From contig JBBSJP010000063.1 in the NCBI GenBank assembly GCA_038257155.1, positions 1 to 22,403 on the forward strand: a stretch of DNA of 22,403 nucleotides, read 5' to 3'. This DNA is from JANJTY01 sp038257155 (lineage in GTDB: Bacteria; Pseudomonadota; Gammaproteobacteria; Xanthomonadales; Xanthomonadaceae). The notes beneath the pieces were generated by a model, which was not told where the DNA came from, did not search any database, and saw nothing but the letters and a program-made list of their open reading frames with translations. Below, in pieces: positions 1 to 6,747 of the stretch. How positions within the stretch are numbered: position 1 is the stretch's first letter; every line of letters begins with the position of its first letter. A program made the translations under genes and the position numbers.

Positions 1-76
1 CCACCTTCTGGCCGCGGTCCGTCACCTGCTTTACCGCCTCCATCTTGAACTCGTCTGTGTACCGCTTGTTGCTCAT
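1..76 (-). CDS. IS3-family transposase OrfA, N-terminal fragment cut by the window edge
   Basis: The 25 visible residues begin MSNKRYTDEFKMEAVKQVTD, the typical opening of IS3 OrfA proteins. OrfA carries the helix-turn-helix that binds the element ends and is normally joined to the DDE integrase OrfB by a -1 frameshift. The start is ATG at 76-74. It is supported by a strong ribosome binding site, GGAGGTG, on the minus strand about 4 bases upstream. The rest of the gene lies off the left edge, so whether OrfB is intact is unknown. Family assignment rests on the N-terminal motif alone but is distinctive. Confidence 0.8.
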   Translation of the reverse strand, partial: MSNKRYTDEFKMEAVKQVTDRGQKV

Positions 77-140
77 CCCGCACCTCCGTTTCAGCCATTG
101 TGAATGGCTGCCAGGTGTCTACGAAAGGCTGGGCGATTCA
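1..140 (-). mobile_element. IS3-family insertion sequence, left end (partial)
   Basis: The minus strand reads an OrfA-type transposase start whose body lies beyond the window. Upstream of it, the sequence TGAATCGCCC (complement of 131-140) resembles the terminal inverted repeat of IS3-family elements, which start with TG. I therefore place the outer boundary at about 140, just before the CTGATTGGCC repeat array. The right end and the target duplication are outside the window, so neither completeness nor activity can be judged. Confidence 0.7.
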
Positions 141-144
141 CCTG

Positions 145-316
145 CTGATTGGCCTTCTGGCCTCTCGGCCTTGCTTTGTGGGTGTCCTGATTGGCCTGTT
201 ATCGCGCTGATTGGCCTGTTTGGGTGTCCTGATTGGCCTGGTGTCCTGATTGGCCTCTCCTGATTGGCCTCTCTGGTGTCCTGATTGGCCTCCTGATTGG
301 CCCTCTCTGATTGGCC
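145..316. repeat. Nine-copy array of CTGATTGGCC
   Basis: The decamer CTGATTGGCC occurs exactly nine times, starting at 145, 187, 207, 229, 246, 260, 281, 293 and 307. Start-to-start distances are 42, 20, 22, 17, 14, 21, 12 and 14. Four copies sit inside a longer unit GGTGTCCTGATTGGCC (ending at 196, 238, 255 and 290). The irregular spacing argues against a CRISPR array. It could be a slippage-generated microsatellite or a multi-site protein-binding array. The frames through it read as PDWP peptides and look non-coding. Confidence 0.9.
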
Positions 317-318
317 GG

Positions 319-421
319 GAGCCTGCGCGGCAGGAGCAATCGAGGCGAAAGCGAGACTGCGCGAGAACTCCGGGCCGCGCAGGCGCGTTTACAGCCCGGT
401 TGTCTTCTGCCGCGCAGGCTC
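319..421. repeat. 15-bp perfect inverted repeat (long hairpin or cruciform)
   Basis: GAGCCTGCGCGGCAG at 319-333 is perfectly complementary to CTGCCGCGCAGGCTC at 407-421. A third related arm, GCCGCGCAGGC, lies at 374-384, so alternative pairing is possible. It begins two bases after the last CTGATTGGCC copy and ends three bases before the stop codon of the minus-strand gene at 424-699. It may act as that gene's transcription terminator or be the remains of a small non-autonomous element. There is no T-run. Confidence 0.6.
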
Positions 422-423
422 TC

Positions 424-699
424 CTAGCCCAAGATCGAGGAGAAAAGGTCCAGGATCGCGTCGGCCACCGTGCTGATGCCTTCGGCGATCAACTCCATGA
501 TCGACCCCAGAACCTCCAGCAGGGAGTCGCCTGCTGTAACGCAGGGCACAACAAGTCCTGCCAAGCACGCGGTCAGCACAATACCCGAAACCACACCAAA
601 TCCAGAGGCCGAGACCACCACCAGCACTCCGACCAGCAGCACGACGCTCAGTCCACCGAGAACCCGTACCGCGGGTGAAAACCGCTTCTCTTTGTTCAT
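424..699 (-). CDS. Small hydrophobic membrane protein of unknown function
   Basis: This 91-residue protein starts MNKEKRFSPAVRVLGGLS. It has two apparent hydrophobic segments, roughly residues 12-35 and 36-58 (joined by a short Gly/Ser turn), and then an amphipathic tail rich in Leu, Ile, Glu and Asp. I chose ATG at 699-697 because GGTGGA lies 9 bases upstream. The in-frame ATG at 708 would leave no spacing, and a longer reading to 771 lacks a signal for initiation. I do not recognise a family. The opposite strand is also open, but the lipophilic composition here looks genuinely membrane-like. It could be a small holin-like or stress membrane protein, but nothing in the sequence decides this. 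Confidence 0.5.
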   Translation of the reverse strand: MNKEKRFSPAVRVLGGLSVVLLVGVLVVVSASGFGVVSGIVLTACLAGLVVPCVTAGDSLLEVLGSIMELIAEGISTVADAILDLFSSILG

Positions 700-1122
700 C
701 GCGTTCATTCCACCATGTGACCAACGTCTACTTGGGTTACGGAGTCGAGTGCCGCCTTGCGACAGATCCATGAGCTGAAAGCAAAAGCAGGGGTCACCGC
801 TTCGCCGCCGCTGTCAACGAGCATGAAAAAAACTCTCCCGATCCCGGGACGAATTGAGATGGATCCTGTTTCGATCCGAGCCGACTGCGGCGATGTTCAC
901 GGGTCGACGTTGGCTCAAGCCAGCATGCCTGGCCGTGCGAGTCACCCTTCTGGATCAAGGCGTTCGCACGCCCCTGGCCTGGTGGCCCCAAACACTGCAC
1001 GGTGCCGTTCTGGCGTCCATGTGCCGGCGGCTGCCGGAAGCACAGGTCAATGGATCGAGCCGTGGCTAGTCCAACCCCTGCTGGCTCGCGTAACGGGAAA
1101 CCTCAGCCCCATTTCCCATCTT
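700..1122. other. Intergenic stretch, no convincing gene
   Basis: Open frames here are short, overlap each other on both strands and have no usable ribosome binding site or recognisable domain. The only structure seen is a weak hairpin at 1095-1117 (GGGAAA paired with TTTCCC, 11-base loop), just downstream of the minus-strand gene ending at 1123. It could be a poor terminator, but no T-run follows. Confidence 0.5.
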
Positions 1123-2898
1123 TCAGGAGCAGTCAGGATTGGCGCAGATCTGTAACCGCAGGTCTTCATTGTCGCCGTCGTAGAAGGCCAGCACCGGACG
1201 GGCATCGTCACGCAAAGCCATCCCGATCCAGATTCCGTTCGCGCCACTGCCACCCGCCAGCCGGCTGGAACCGTTCGTGCAGCCGATGTTGCCGCAATCG
1301 AAGATGCGCAACTGGTAGCCCACATCGGTGACAAAGTCGCCATGCGCAATCAGCAGGCGGCCAGTCGGGCGCAGGCCAATCGCGTTGGCCGTGTTGGTCG
1401 AGTAGGCATGCGAGGTGCTGGAGCTGCTCACGCAGGCGGCGTCGGCGCAGTCGTGCACGACCAGGCTGGCGGCAAGGCCGGCTGTCGTGATCAGCGGCCG
1501 GCCATTGCTGCGCAGCACCATGGCCGGCGATCCGGCATAGGAGAGGGTTGTGAGATTGCGCAGCGTACCCGAGACGCACGCCGCGTCGGCGCAGTCGAAG
1601 GTACGAATGCGGCTGCCGGGTCCCGGGCTGCCGCCTAGTGCGATAAGCGGTCGACCGTCGCTGCGCATCGCGATCGCGAGGCCGTAGGGACGGTCGGTGC
1701 CGAGTTGCGGGCGCACCGTGCCGCTGCTGCAGCTCGGGTTGCTGCAGTCGTAGACCCGCATGGTGAAGTTGCTGAGGTCTTCGTATGCGATGAACGCGCG
1801 GCCGTCGCCGCGCAGCGCCAGGGCGATCGAGGTGCCGACGTTCACGGCGTCGTCGAGTGTGCGGGCAGTGCCGCTGGAACACGCGCTGTTGCTGCAGTCG
1901 TAGAGCTTGAGTGCCTGCGAGCTTACGTCGCGATAGACGACCACCGGCAGGTCGCCCGGACGGATCGCGACGGATGCGTTCTCTCCGACGTCGCCGGCGC
2001 TGTCGAGGGTGCGTCGTGTGCCGCTTGCGCAGGTCGGGTCGGCGCAGTCGTAGAGCTTGAGGTTGCCGTTGGTTCCATCGTGATAGCCGACAACGGGTCG
2101 TTGATCGGCGCGCAGCGCCAGCGCCACGTGGACACCGACGTTGCCGGCGCTGTCGAGCACGCGGCTGAAGCTCACCGGCAGCAGCTCGCAGTCTAGGCTG
2201 CCATCGGCATTGATGCCGCGGAAGAACTCGCCCTCACCGCAGCTGCCGGATACGCGGGCCTGTACTTGGGTGGGGTCGATCTGCGCGAGACCAATTGCAC
2301 CGGGCTCGATCATGGCGGCCTCGATGCCGCCGTCGCGAACCGAAAGCACGCCGTTGAACGTGACCGGTTCGCCGGCACCTGGCAGCGCGCGGTTCGTCGT
2401 CAGGCCGGGTCCGGCCCCCAGCGAGACAACGCCGGCTTCGTCGGTTCCGTCGACAAATCCCGCGGGTATACCGGTGATGCCATGCCAAGGGGTTCTGGCA
2501 GCATGCAGGGCTTCTGGTGTCGGCCGGATCGCCTGACGTGGCTGCAAGCTCGCGTAGTCGCCTTCGTCGTCGCCGGGGCGAACCCGGATTTCCAGGAAGC
2601 GCGCGCTGCCGTCGAAATTCGCGCCGAAGTTCATGTTCAACGTGAAGCGACCTCCGGTCTCGATTGGGCGGTTGTGCAGGAGATTGCAGAACAGCGGCGT
2701 GGTGTCGCCCGGATCTCCGCTGGCAAACAAGCAGACTTCGAAATCGAACAGACCACTGGCCGGCAGACCGGCCACCTTCAACTCGCCCTGATAGGTGAAG
2801 ACGCTGCCGATCGGCACATTGCCCTCCGTGCTCTGTGCGAAAGCCGGGGCCAACGCGGAGCCGGCCGCGAGGACTGCAAGAGCGATCAGACGGTACAT
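1123..2898 (-). CDS. Secreted protein with seven Cys-paired repeats (probable seven-bladed beta-propeller)
   Basis: This is a 591-residue exported protein. Residues 1-21 form a Sec signal peptide ending AFAQ. Residues 30-135 form a beta-rich domain opening FTYQGEL, of a kind common at the N-terminus of secreted xanthomonad proteins. A linker with PxGxG turns follows. From about residue 243 there are seven repeats of 48-51 residues. Each has a hydrophobic strand 'ALR-x-D-x-RP', then 'YxD', then a strand ending D/I-C-x4-C. The Cys pairs are 285/290, 335/340, 385/390, 436/441, 484/489, 535/540 and 585/590. Seven equal units point to a closed beta-propeller with one disulfide per blade, so the mature protein is probably periplasmic or extracellular. 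The start is ATG at 2898, with GGGAAAG about 9 bases upstream and the signal peptide directly after it. The longer frame to 3114 lacks both. Ligand and role are unknown. Confidence 0.85.
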   Translation of the reverse strand: MYRLIALAVLAAGSALAPAFAQSTEGNVPIGSVFTYQGELKVAGLPASGLFDFEVCLFASGDPGDTTPLFCNLLHNRPIETGGRFTLNMNFGANFDGSARFLEIRVRPGDDEGDYASLQPRQAIRPTPEALHAARTPWHGITGIPAGFVDGTDEAGVVSLGAGPGLTTNRALPGAGEPVTFNGVLSVRDGGIEAAMIEPGAIGLAQIDPTQVQARVSGSCGEGEFFRGINADGSLDCELLPVSFSRVLDSAGNVGVHVALALRADQRPVVGYHDGTNGNLKLYDCADPTCASGTRRTLDSAGDVGENASVAIRPGDLPVVVYRDVSSQALKLYDCSNSACSSGTARTLDDAVNVGTSIALALRGDGRAFIAYEDLSNFTMRVYDCSNPSCSSGTVRPQLGTDRPYGLAIAMRSDGRPLIALGGSPGPGSRIRTFDCADAACVSGTLRNLTTLSYAGSPAMVLRSNGRPLITTAGLAASLVVHDCADAACVSSSSTSHAYSTNTANAIGLRPTGRLLIAHGDFVTDVGYQLRIFDCGNIGCTNGSSRLAGGSGANGIWIGMALRDDARPVLAFYDGDNEDLRLQICANPDCS

Positions 2899-2976
2899 GG
2901 CAGTTGCTTTCCCAGGATGGTTATCCGGTTCAACGCCGTTTGGACGATAGGCGGGCCACGACCACGCGAAATCGGT

Positions 2977-3031
2977 GGCTTTCGAAGGTTCCGGCGCGCA
3001 CCGCATCTGCGCGCGCTCAGCCTTCGAAGCC
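2977..3031 (-). terminator. Hairpin spanning the 3' end of the small GFE-tail gene
   Basis: GGCTTTCGAAGG (2977-2988) pairs with CCTTCGAAGCC (3021-3031) with one bulge. Inside the loop, GCGCGCA and TGCGCGC can pair again. The right arm lies within the codons for the terminal Gly-Phe-Glu-Gly of the gene at 3017-3343, so the stem joins coding sequence to the 3' untranslated region. No T-run follows on the minus strand. It could be an intrinsic-like terminator or a 3'-end stabilising hairpin. Confidence 0.4.
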
Positions 3032-3343
3032 ATTGCGGAACAGGCAGTCGAGTTCGTCGCCGCAGCCCGGTGCGGGGCCGGTCGGCAGGCCCGGGCTGCC
3101 GACCCAGAAGCCACCGGTCACTTCGAAGCTCGGGTTCACGCAGCCAGCGCCACCATCGGCAGAACACAAGGAGACGATTTCGGCATCGGCTTGCCCGACG
3201 GTGCCCGAGAGCGAGTAGACGCCGTCAGCCGAGGTGCCGCCGCCGGCATCGATCGTGTACCAGTCGATCGGATACTGTGCGCTCGTCGCGGTCGAGACGA
3301 GTGCGTCGAGGGCGAAAAGCGTGACCAGGATCAAGCGTGGCAT
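3017..3343 (-). CDS. Small secreted protein with C-terminal GFE tail
   Basis: This 108-residue protein has a Sec signal peptide (residues 1-22, ending TSAQ). The mature part contains the pattern WYTIDAGGGTSADGVYSLSG, then 'GTVGQADAE' and 'FEVTGGFWVG'. That pattern recurs in many short secreted bacterial proteins of unknown function. It ends in an acidic stretch followed by LFRNGFEG, the same kind of tail as the protein at 17286-19814. The start is ATG at 3343, preceded by AGGAAA about 8 bases upstream. It lies 118 bases upstream of the seven-repeat gene on the same strand, and the two may be cotranscribed, although a hairpin lies between them. I cannot assign a biochemical role. Confidence 0.75.
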   Translation of the reverse strand: MPRLILVTLFALDALVSTATSAQYPIDWYTIDAGGGTSADGVYSLSGTVGQADAEIVSLCSADGGAGCVNPSFEVTGGFWVGSPGLPTGPAPGCGDELDCLFRNGFEG

Positions 3344-3739
3344 CGTGGAGGTTTCCTGTCGGGTGAGCTCGGAGCCTGCCTTGCCCGCAGGCGAGGACTT
3401 GGTCAGAGCTAACGCAATTCACCGTCGGGGCGGGCCAAAGAGGCTGCGTGTCGCAGAGTTGAATCGAGAGAATCAAAGGCGGCGAATCAATGGGGTCAGA
3501 CACCATCACCATTGATTCAAGATCGAGTCGGCCGCGGATGTGGTTGTCCTGGCTGTTCGCCACCGGCTTGAAGACGACTACCACTGAGCGGAAAACGACG
3601 AAAAGCGGGAAAGCGAGAACGAGAACCAGGGAGAAATCGAAGGGAAATCGACGAAATCGGGGACCCCCCATCATTTGCGCGCCCGCATTTCGCCACATGG
3701 CCGCGCCAAGCTGTGTCCACTGCAGACACTGAGGTGGTC
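3344..3739. other. Intergenic region between divergent genes
   Basis: This region separates the minus-strand gene starting at 3343 from the plus-strand gene starting at 3740, so it should carry both promoters. No confident -35/-10 pair was found. It contains one hairpin of a different repeat type at 3484-3518, and an A/G-rich tract at about 3588-3660. No coding region is supported. Confidence 0.4.
3484..3518. repeat. Palindromic repeat, GAATCAATGG...CCATTGATTC
   Basis: GAATCAATGG (3484-3493) and CCATTGATTC (3509-3518) form a perfect 10-bp stem around a 15-base loop containing GGTCAGACACC. The AATGGGGTCAGACACC core resembles intergenic palindromes that recur in many proteobacterial genomes. 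It belongs to a different sequence class from the GGGGACGG hairpins elsewhere in this window. Confidence 0.6.
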
Positions 3740-5368
3740 ATGACTACGCACCGCTCCCACGCGATCGCTCTCCTTGCGCTGACCCTGGCGACACCGGCCA
3801 CCGCTGCCGCCGCCGAGCCGCCGGCGCTGCATTGGATCGCGGAGCGCGACGTCACGATGCAGGTGGACGTCTACGGCGAGCGGCCGCGCCAGACGATCCT
3901 GCCACGCGGCACCGAGGTTCAGCTGCAGCAGACGTTCCACGGCGAGACGTCCTGCCTGGTTGCCAGCCTGCTGAACGTGGGTCGAGTGCCTTGTGCGGCG
4001 CTCAGTGCTCGGCCGGTCGCGGCCGAACGTGCCGGTGCCGAAGGCGTGCCGGCCGAAACCCGCTGGATCACCGGTACCGGCGTGCTGCTGCGCGACCAGG
4101 CGGCTGCGAACGCGCCCGTTTCCGCGCGCCTCGGCCTGAACTGGCGCGTGAGCCTGCAGGCACCAGCCGCCGGCGATTGGTGCGCGGTGAGTGTCGAAAC
4201 CGGTACGGCGGGCTTCGTCGCCTGCCACTTCCTCGCCGCACAGCCGGTCGACGTAATGGCCTTCGCCGCCCCCCTGGGCTGGGACGCTCAGCCGAACCCG
4301 CACTACGATCCGGCGCGCCTGTTCTGGATGGAGCCGGGCTGGGAGCGGATGGAGATCTACGCCGCGCAGCTCGAACTGCGTCATGCCGCGATCGCCGACG
4401 GCCAGGAAAGGCCGCGTGACCCCGAGCTGGAGCGGATGAAGGCCGAGCTCGCGAAGGGCATGCACGTGCCGCATCCGGGACCGTTGCCGGACTGGGACAC
4501 GCTGGTCCGCGCTGCACGCACCCTGCCCGAGGCCGAGGCCGAGGCCGCCGCCGAACTGCTGTCGCTGCTGTCGCTCTGGGGCGAGACCTTCGATCCGGTT
4601 GGCAATCGCGGCGGTCCCACCGCGCTCGGCCTGGTGCGCGCGCTGGAATTGCCGCCGGTGCGGCCCTCGTGGTTCAAGGGCGAGGCCCACCTGGCGCCGC
4701 CCGGCGACGCGCGCATGCTTGCCGGCCGCTTCGGCATTGTGCATCGCTGGCAGATCCGCCCGCGCATCACCGACCAGACCGATCCGGATTACACCGGCGA
4801 CGGCCTTTACGACATGCACGCACGCACGCAATCGCTGGTGCGGCCGGTGATGCAAGTGTCACTGTTCCGCGACGGCCGCATCGATGTCACACCGACCCAC
4901 GCCCGTCATACCGAAACCCTGTGGCGGCAGTCCGACGGCCCGATGTGCGAGGGCTACGCGGACGGCTTCAGCCACGGCGACGCCGACCCGCGTATCTGGA
5001 ATTACTTCAACTACGGCGACGCAGATTTCGCGGAACGGTTGCGCGCCGAGCCCGGGGCGGTCGCCGGCAGCCTGTACCGCTTCCACGTGCCCGGGCCGCT
5101 GCCGAAAATGCTGGCGACCGTCAGCCGCCGCGAACAGCCACTCGATCGCGCGACCACCGGCTTCGTGCGGGGCACGTACCTAGTCTACGACCTCGACCAC
5201 GATGCCGTGCCCGACCTGCTGGTCTTCGAAGGCGTCGGCCGCGGTCCCGGGCACCTGGGCGGCGAAACCCTCACCGACGATGCCTGGTACCGCCTCGTGC
5301 TGGCGAACGTGGGCGGCCGCTGGAAGATCCTAGGCACCGACCAGTTCGGTTACGGCTGCGGTTGCTGA
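3740..5368 (+). CDS. Secreted protein with two N-terminal SH3-like domains and Ca-binding-like loops
   Basis: This 542-residue protein has a Sec signal peptide (about residues 1-25, ending TAAAA). Residues 34-95 and 108-170 look like two tandem bacterial SH3-like beta-barrels: each has short strands, a 'VxLxQ' or 'WxVSLQ' core and a closing 'PCAAL' or 'ACHFL' segment. Such domains often bind cell-wall peptides. The middle region has no family I recognise. Two Asp-rich loops resemble calcium-binding loops: D348-P-D350-x3-D354-G-x2-D358, and D484-L-D486-x-D488-x3-D492, the latter of the FG-GAP or dockerin kind. The protein ends GYGCGC, so the terminal Cys residues could be disulfide-bonded or metal-binding. 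The start is ATG at 3740 with GAGG 5 bases upstream. The upstream GTG at 3713 would place nine extra residues before the signal peptide. Function is unknown; an envelope role is inferred. Confidence 0.8.
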   Translation: MTTHRSHAIALLALTLATPATAAAAEPPALHWIAERDVTMQVDVYGERPRQTILPRGTEVQLQQTFHGETSCLVASLLNVGRVPCAALSARPVAAERAGAEGVPAETRWITGTGVLLRDQAAANAPVSARLGLNWRVSLQAPAAGDWCAVSVETGTAGFVACHFLAAQPVDVMAFAAPLGWDAQPNPHYDPARLFWMEPGWERMEIYAAQLELRHAAIADGQERPRDPELERMKAELAKGMHVPHPGPLPDWDTLVRAARTLPEAEAEAAAELLSLLSLWGETFDPVGNRGGPTALGLVRALELPPVRPSWFKGEAHLAPPGDARMLAGRFGIVHRWQIRPRITDQTDPDYTGDGLYDMHARTQSLVRPVMQVSLFRDGRIDVTPTHARHTETLWRQSDGPMCEGYADGFSHGDADPRIWNYFNYGDADFAERLRAEPGAVAGSLYRFHVPGPLPKMLATVSRREQPLDRATTGFVRGTYLVYDLDHDAVPDLLVFEGVGRGPGHLGGETLTDDAWYRLVLANVGGRWKILGTDQFGYGCGC

Positions 5369-5384
5369 GGCAAGTCCGGCGCGT

Positions 5385-5417
5385 AAAAGGGGACGGAGGG
5401 GTTTCCCCACCTTTTCT
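5385..5417. repeat. REP element copy 1 (degenerate)
   Basis: AAAAGGGGACGGAGGGG is followed by TTTCCCCACCTTTT, an imperfect stem sharing the GGGGACGG core with the other copies. It lies 16 bases after the stop codon of the SH3-like gene and could double as a weak terminator, because the right arm ends in TTTT. Confidence 0.6.
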
Positions 5418-5475
5418 GATTGCAGATCAGTGGCTTGCCAGCTAGTCTCCGCAAAAACAGCGCGGGACCGGAAAA

Positions 5476-5515
5476 GGGACGGAGGGAATTAATCCGCCTT
5501 AATTCCCTCCGTCCC
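5476..5515. repeat. REP element copy 2 (perfect 17-bp stem)
   Basis: GGGACGGAGGGAATTAA (5476-5492) and TTAATTCCCTCCGTCCC (5499-5515) are perfectly complementary around the 6-base loop TCCGCC. This is the best-preserved member of the family in the window. REP hairpins of this kind are spread by RAYT (Y1 tyrosine) transposases in other bacteria; no intact RAYT gene is visible here. Confidence 0.85.
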
Positions 5516-5708
5516 CATCTCTGGCCTCGTCATAGTCGAGGACGAGCTGGTCGATGGCCGCCACGGTGTTTGGCATCTGGTCTGCTCCAGGCACCCGGAA
5601 TGCCGCCTCGCCCGGGATGACAAGGTGCGGACAGACTTTCGGGTGAGATGGCCATTGCCGCGGCGCTGGGCGCAGGTCCGTGCATCCCGGCGGGTCGTAC
5701 CGCCCGGG

Positions 5709-6317
5709 CTACTGGCGCCGTCGCATCGACCAGGCAGCGCCGAGCAGGATCAGCAGGTACAGCGCCAACTGGCCTCCCCGGCCATCCACGGGAATGAGGG
5801 CGGCGCTGGGATCGGGCGGAAACACCAGGAGCGGCAGGGCGCCGCCCTGCAGTACCTGCACCTGCTCCGCCCCGCCAGAGTCATGGCCCGACGACCCGAA
5901 CACTATTGCTGCAAGCGGATAGACGCCCGGCACCGTGCCGGCCCGGAAGCTCGTCGACACCGCCTCCCCCTGCCCATTGGAAATCCGCACGATCGTGCCT
6001 GGCGACCCGCCGGGCGCAGGGACAAAAGCCCCGTGCAGCCCCGGCGGGGTCGGAGTGCAGCTCACCCCGGGAGCGGGCATGCAGATCGTCGCGTTCACGA
6101 AGAACTGCACCGCCACGCCCCCCAGCGGCATATTGTCCGACTGCCGAAGCACCCGCACCCGAATCGGCGCCTCGCGAAGCTCGCCAAGGTCAAGCGAAAG
6201 CGTCGACGGGGTGAGCAGCTCCAACCTTACCGGAATCGCCCCGCCGGCCCTCGCCGTGGCGCAATACATGGCCATGAGAAGCAAGAGGGCAGCCCAGGTC
6301 GCATGGCGGGTCTTCAA
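5709..6317 (-). CDS. Secreted Ig-like protein with C-terminal IP-TM-Arg sorting tail
   Basis: This 202-residue protein has a Sec signal peptide (about residues 1-24, ending ATARA). The mature part looks like a single Ig-like beta-sandwich: 'LSLDLGELREAPIRVRVL', then 'PLGGVAVQFFVNA', then 'SNGQGEAVSTSFRAGTVPGVYPLAAIV', as in bacterial Ig-like repeats. It ends with 'IPVDG', a hydrophobic helix and 'MRRRQ'. That order matches C-terminal surface-sorting signals of the IPTL- or PEP-CTERM type. The start is TTG at 6317-6315. It is chosen because AAGGA lies 9 bases upstream on the minus strand and the signal peptide follows at once. The first in-frame ATG would fall inside the hydrophobic core. No sorting peptidase gene is in the window. 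Function is unknown; a surface protein is inferred. Confidence 0.75.
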   Translation of the reverse strand: MKTRHATWAALLLLMAMYCATARAGGAIPVRLELLTPSTLSLDLGELREAPIRVRVLRQSDNMPLGGVAVQFFVNATICMPAPGVSCTPTPPGLHGAFVPAPGGSPGTIVRISNGQGEAVSTSFRAGTVPGVYPLAAIVFGSSGHDSGGAEQVQVLQGGALPLLVFPPDPSAALIPVDGRGGQLALYLLILLGAAWSMRRRQ

Positions 6318-6747
6318 CGGGTCCGTTCCTTGGGTTGGTCAATCTGAAGGACAGGCTATCAGAACAGGGGTGACCATTTCGCCGCCGCAGGCAGCAGAAC
6401 AAGAGGGAAGGGGGAATCAAGGCGTGAGAGGGAAGAAAACAGGTCGAGCGGAACGAAACGCAAGCGCCCATCGTTATCGTTGGTCCCGAATCGGCGCTTG
6501 GCCGGCTAGCGCGCTCAGTCCATCTCTTAAGAGTTGTTGCGTGTTGCGCAACTTGCGGGGCAATGGGGACGGAGGGAATTAGTCCGCATTAATTCCCACC
6601 GTCCCCTTTGTTGTTTACAACCCTATGCGCCTGCATTCCTCTCTCGACTACTCGTCACCAAACGACTACGCAAGGAAACTCAACAGCGCTGCACTTCGCC
6701 GAGCTTCTTGAGCTCCGTTTCTAGGGGGGCAGGTCCAGTCTTGCCAC
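6318..6747. other. Intergenic region with one REP hairpin
   Basis: It holds REP copy 3 at 6565-6606 and a 10-bp palindrome GTTGCGCAAC at 6543-6552 just before it. It should contain the promoter of the minus-strand gene at 6317 and the 3' end of the minus-strand gene at 6748. No promoter or gene could be identified with confidence. Confidence 0.4.
6565..6606. repeat. REP element copy 3
   Basis: GGGGACGGAGGGAATTA (6565-6581) pairs with TAATTCCCACCGTCCCC (6590-6606) with one mismatch around an 8-base loop. The loop sequence GTCCGCAT is close to the TCCGCC loop of copy 2, showing common descent. The right side continues into TTTGTTG, matching the AAAGGGG start of other copies. Confidence 0.8.

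Larger units (their letters stand above)
5369..5708. other. Intergenic region with REP hairpins between convergent genes
   Basis: Two REP copies occupy 5385-5417 and 5476-5515. Further right, 5590-5620 holds CCCGG-rich sequence ending CCCGGGATGAC, which resembles another class of intergenic palindrome. The genes on both sides converge here, so these hairpins may also end transcription from both directions. A minus-strand frame across 5480-5660 reads through without a start signal. I do not support a gene. Confidence 0.5.

Noticed and set aside
145..316. CTGATTGGCC array considered as a CRISPR array
   Set aside because: The repeat is only 10 bases and the spacers are 2-32 bases and similar to each other. 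No cas genes are present.
5480..5660. Minus-strand frame containing PNTVAAIDQLVLDYDEAR as a gene fragment
   Set aside because: The phrase looks protein-like, but there is no start, it ends in a REP hairpin and the upstream part resembles CCCGG-type intergenic repeat sequence.
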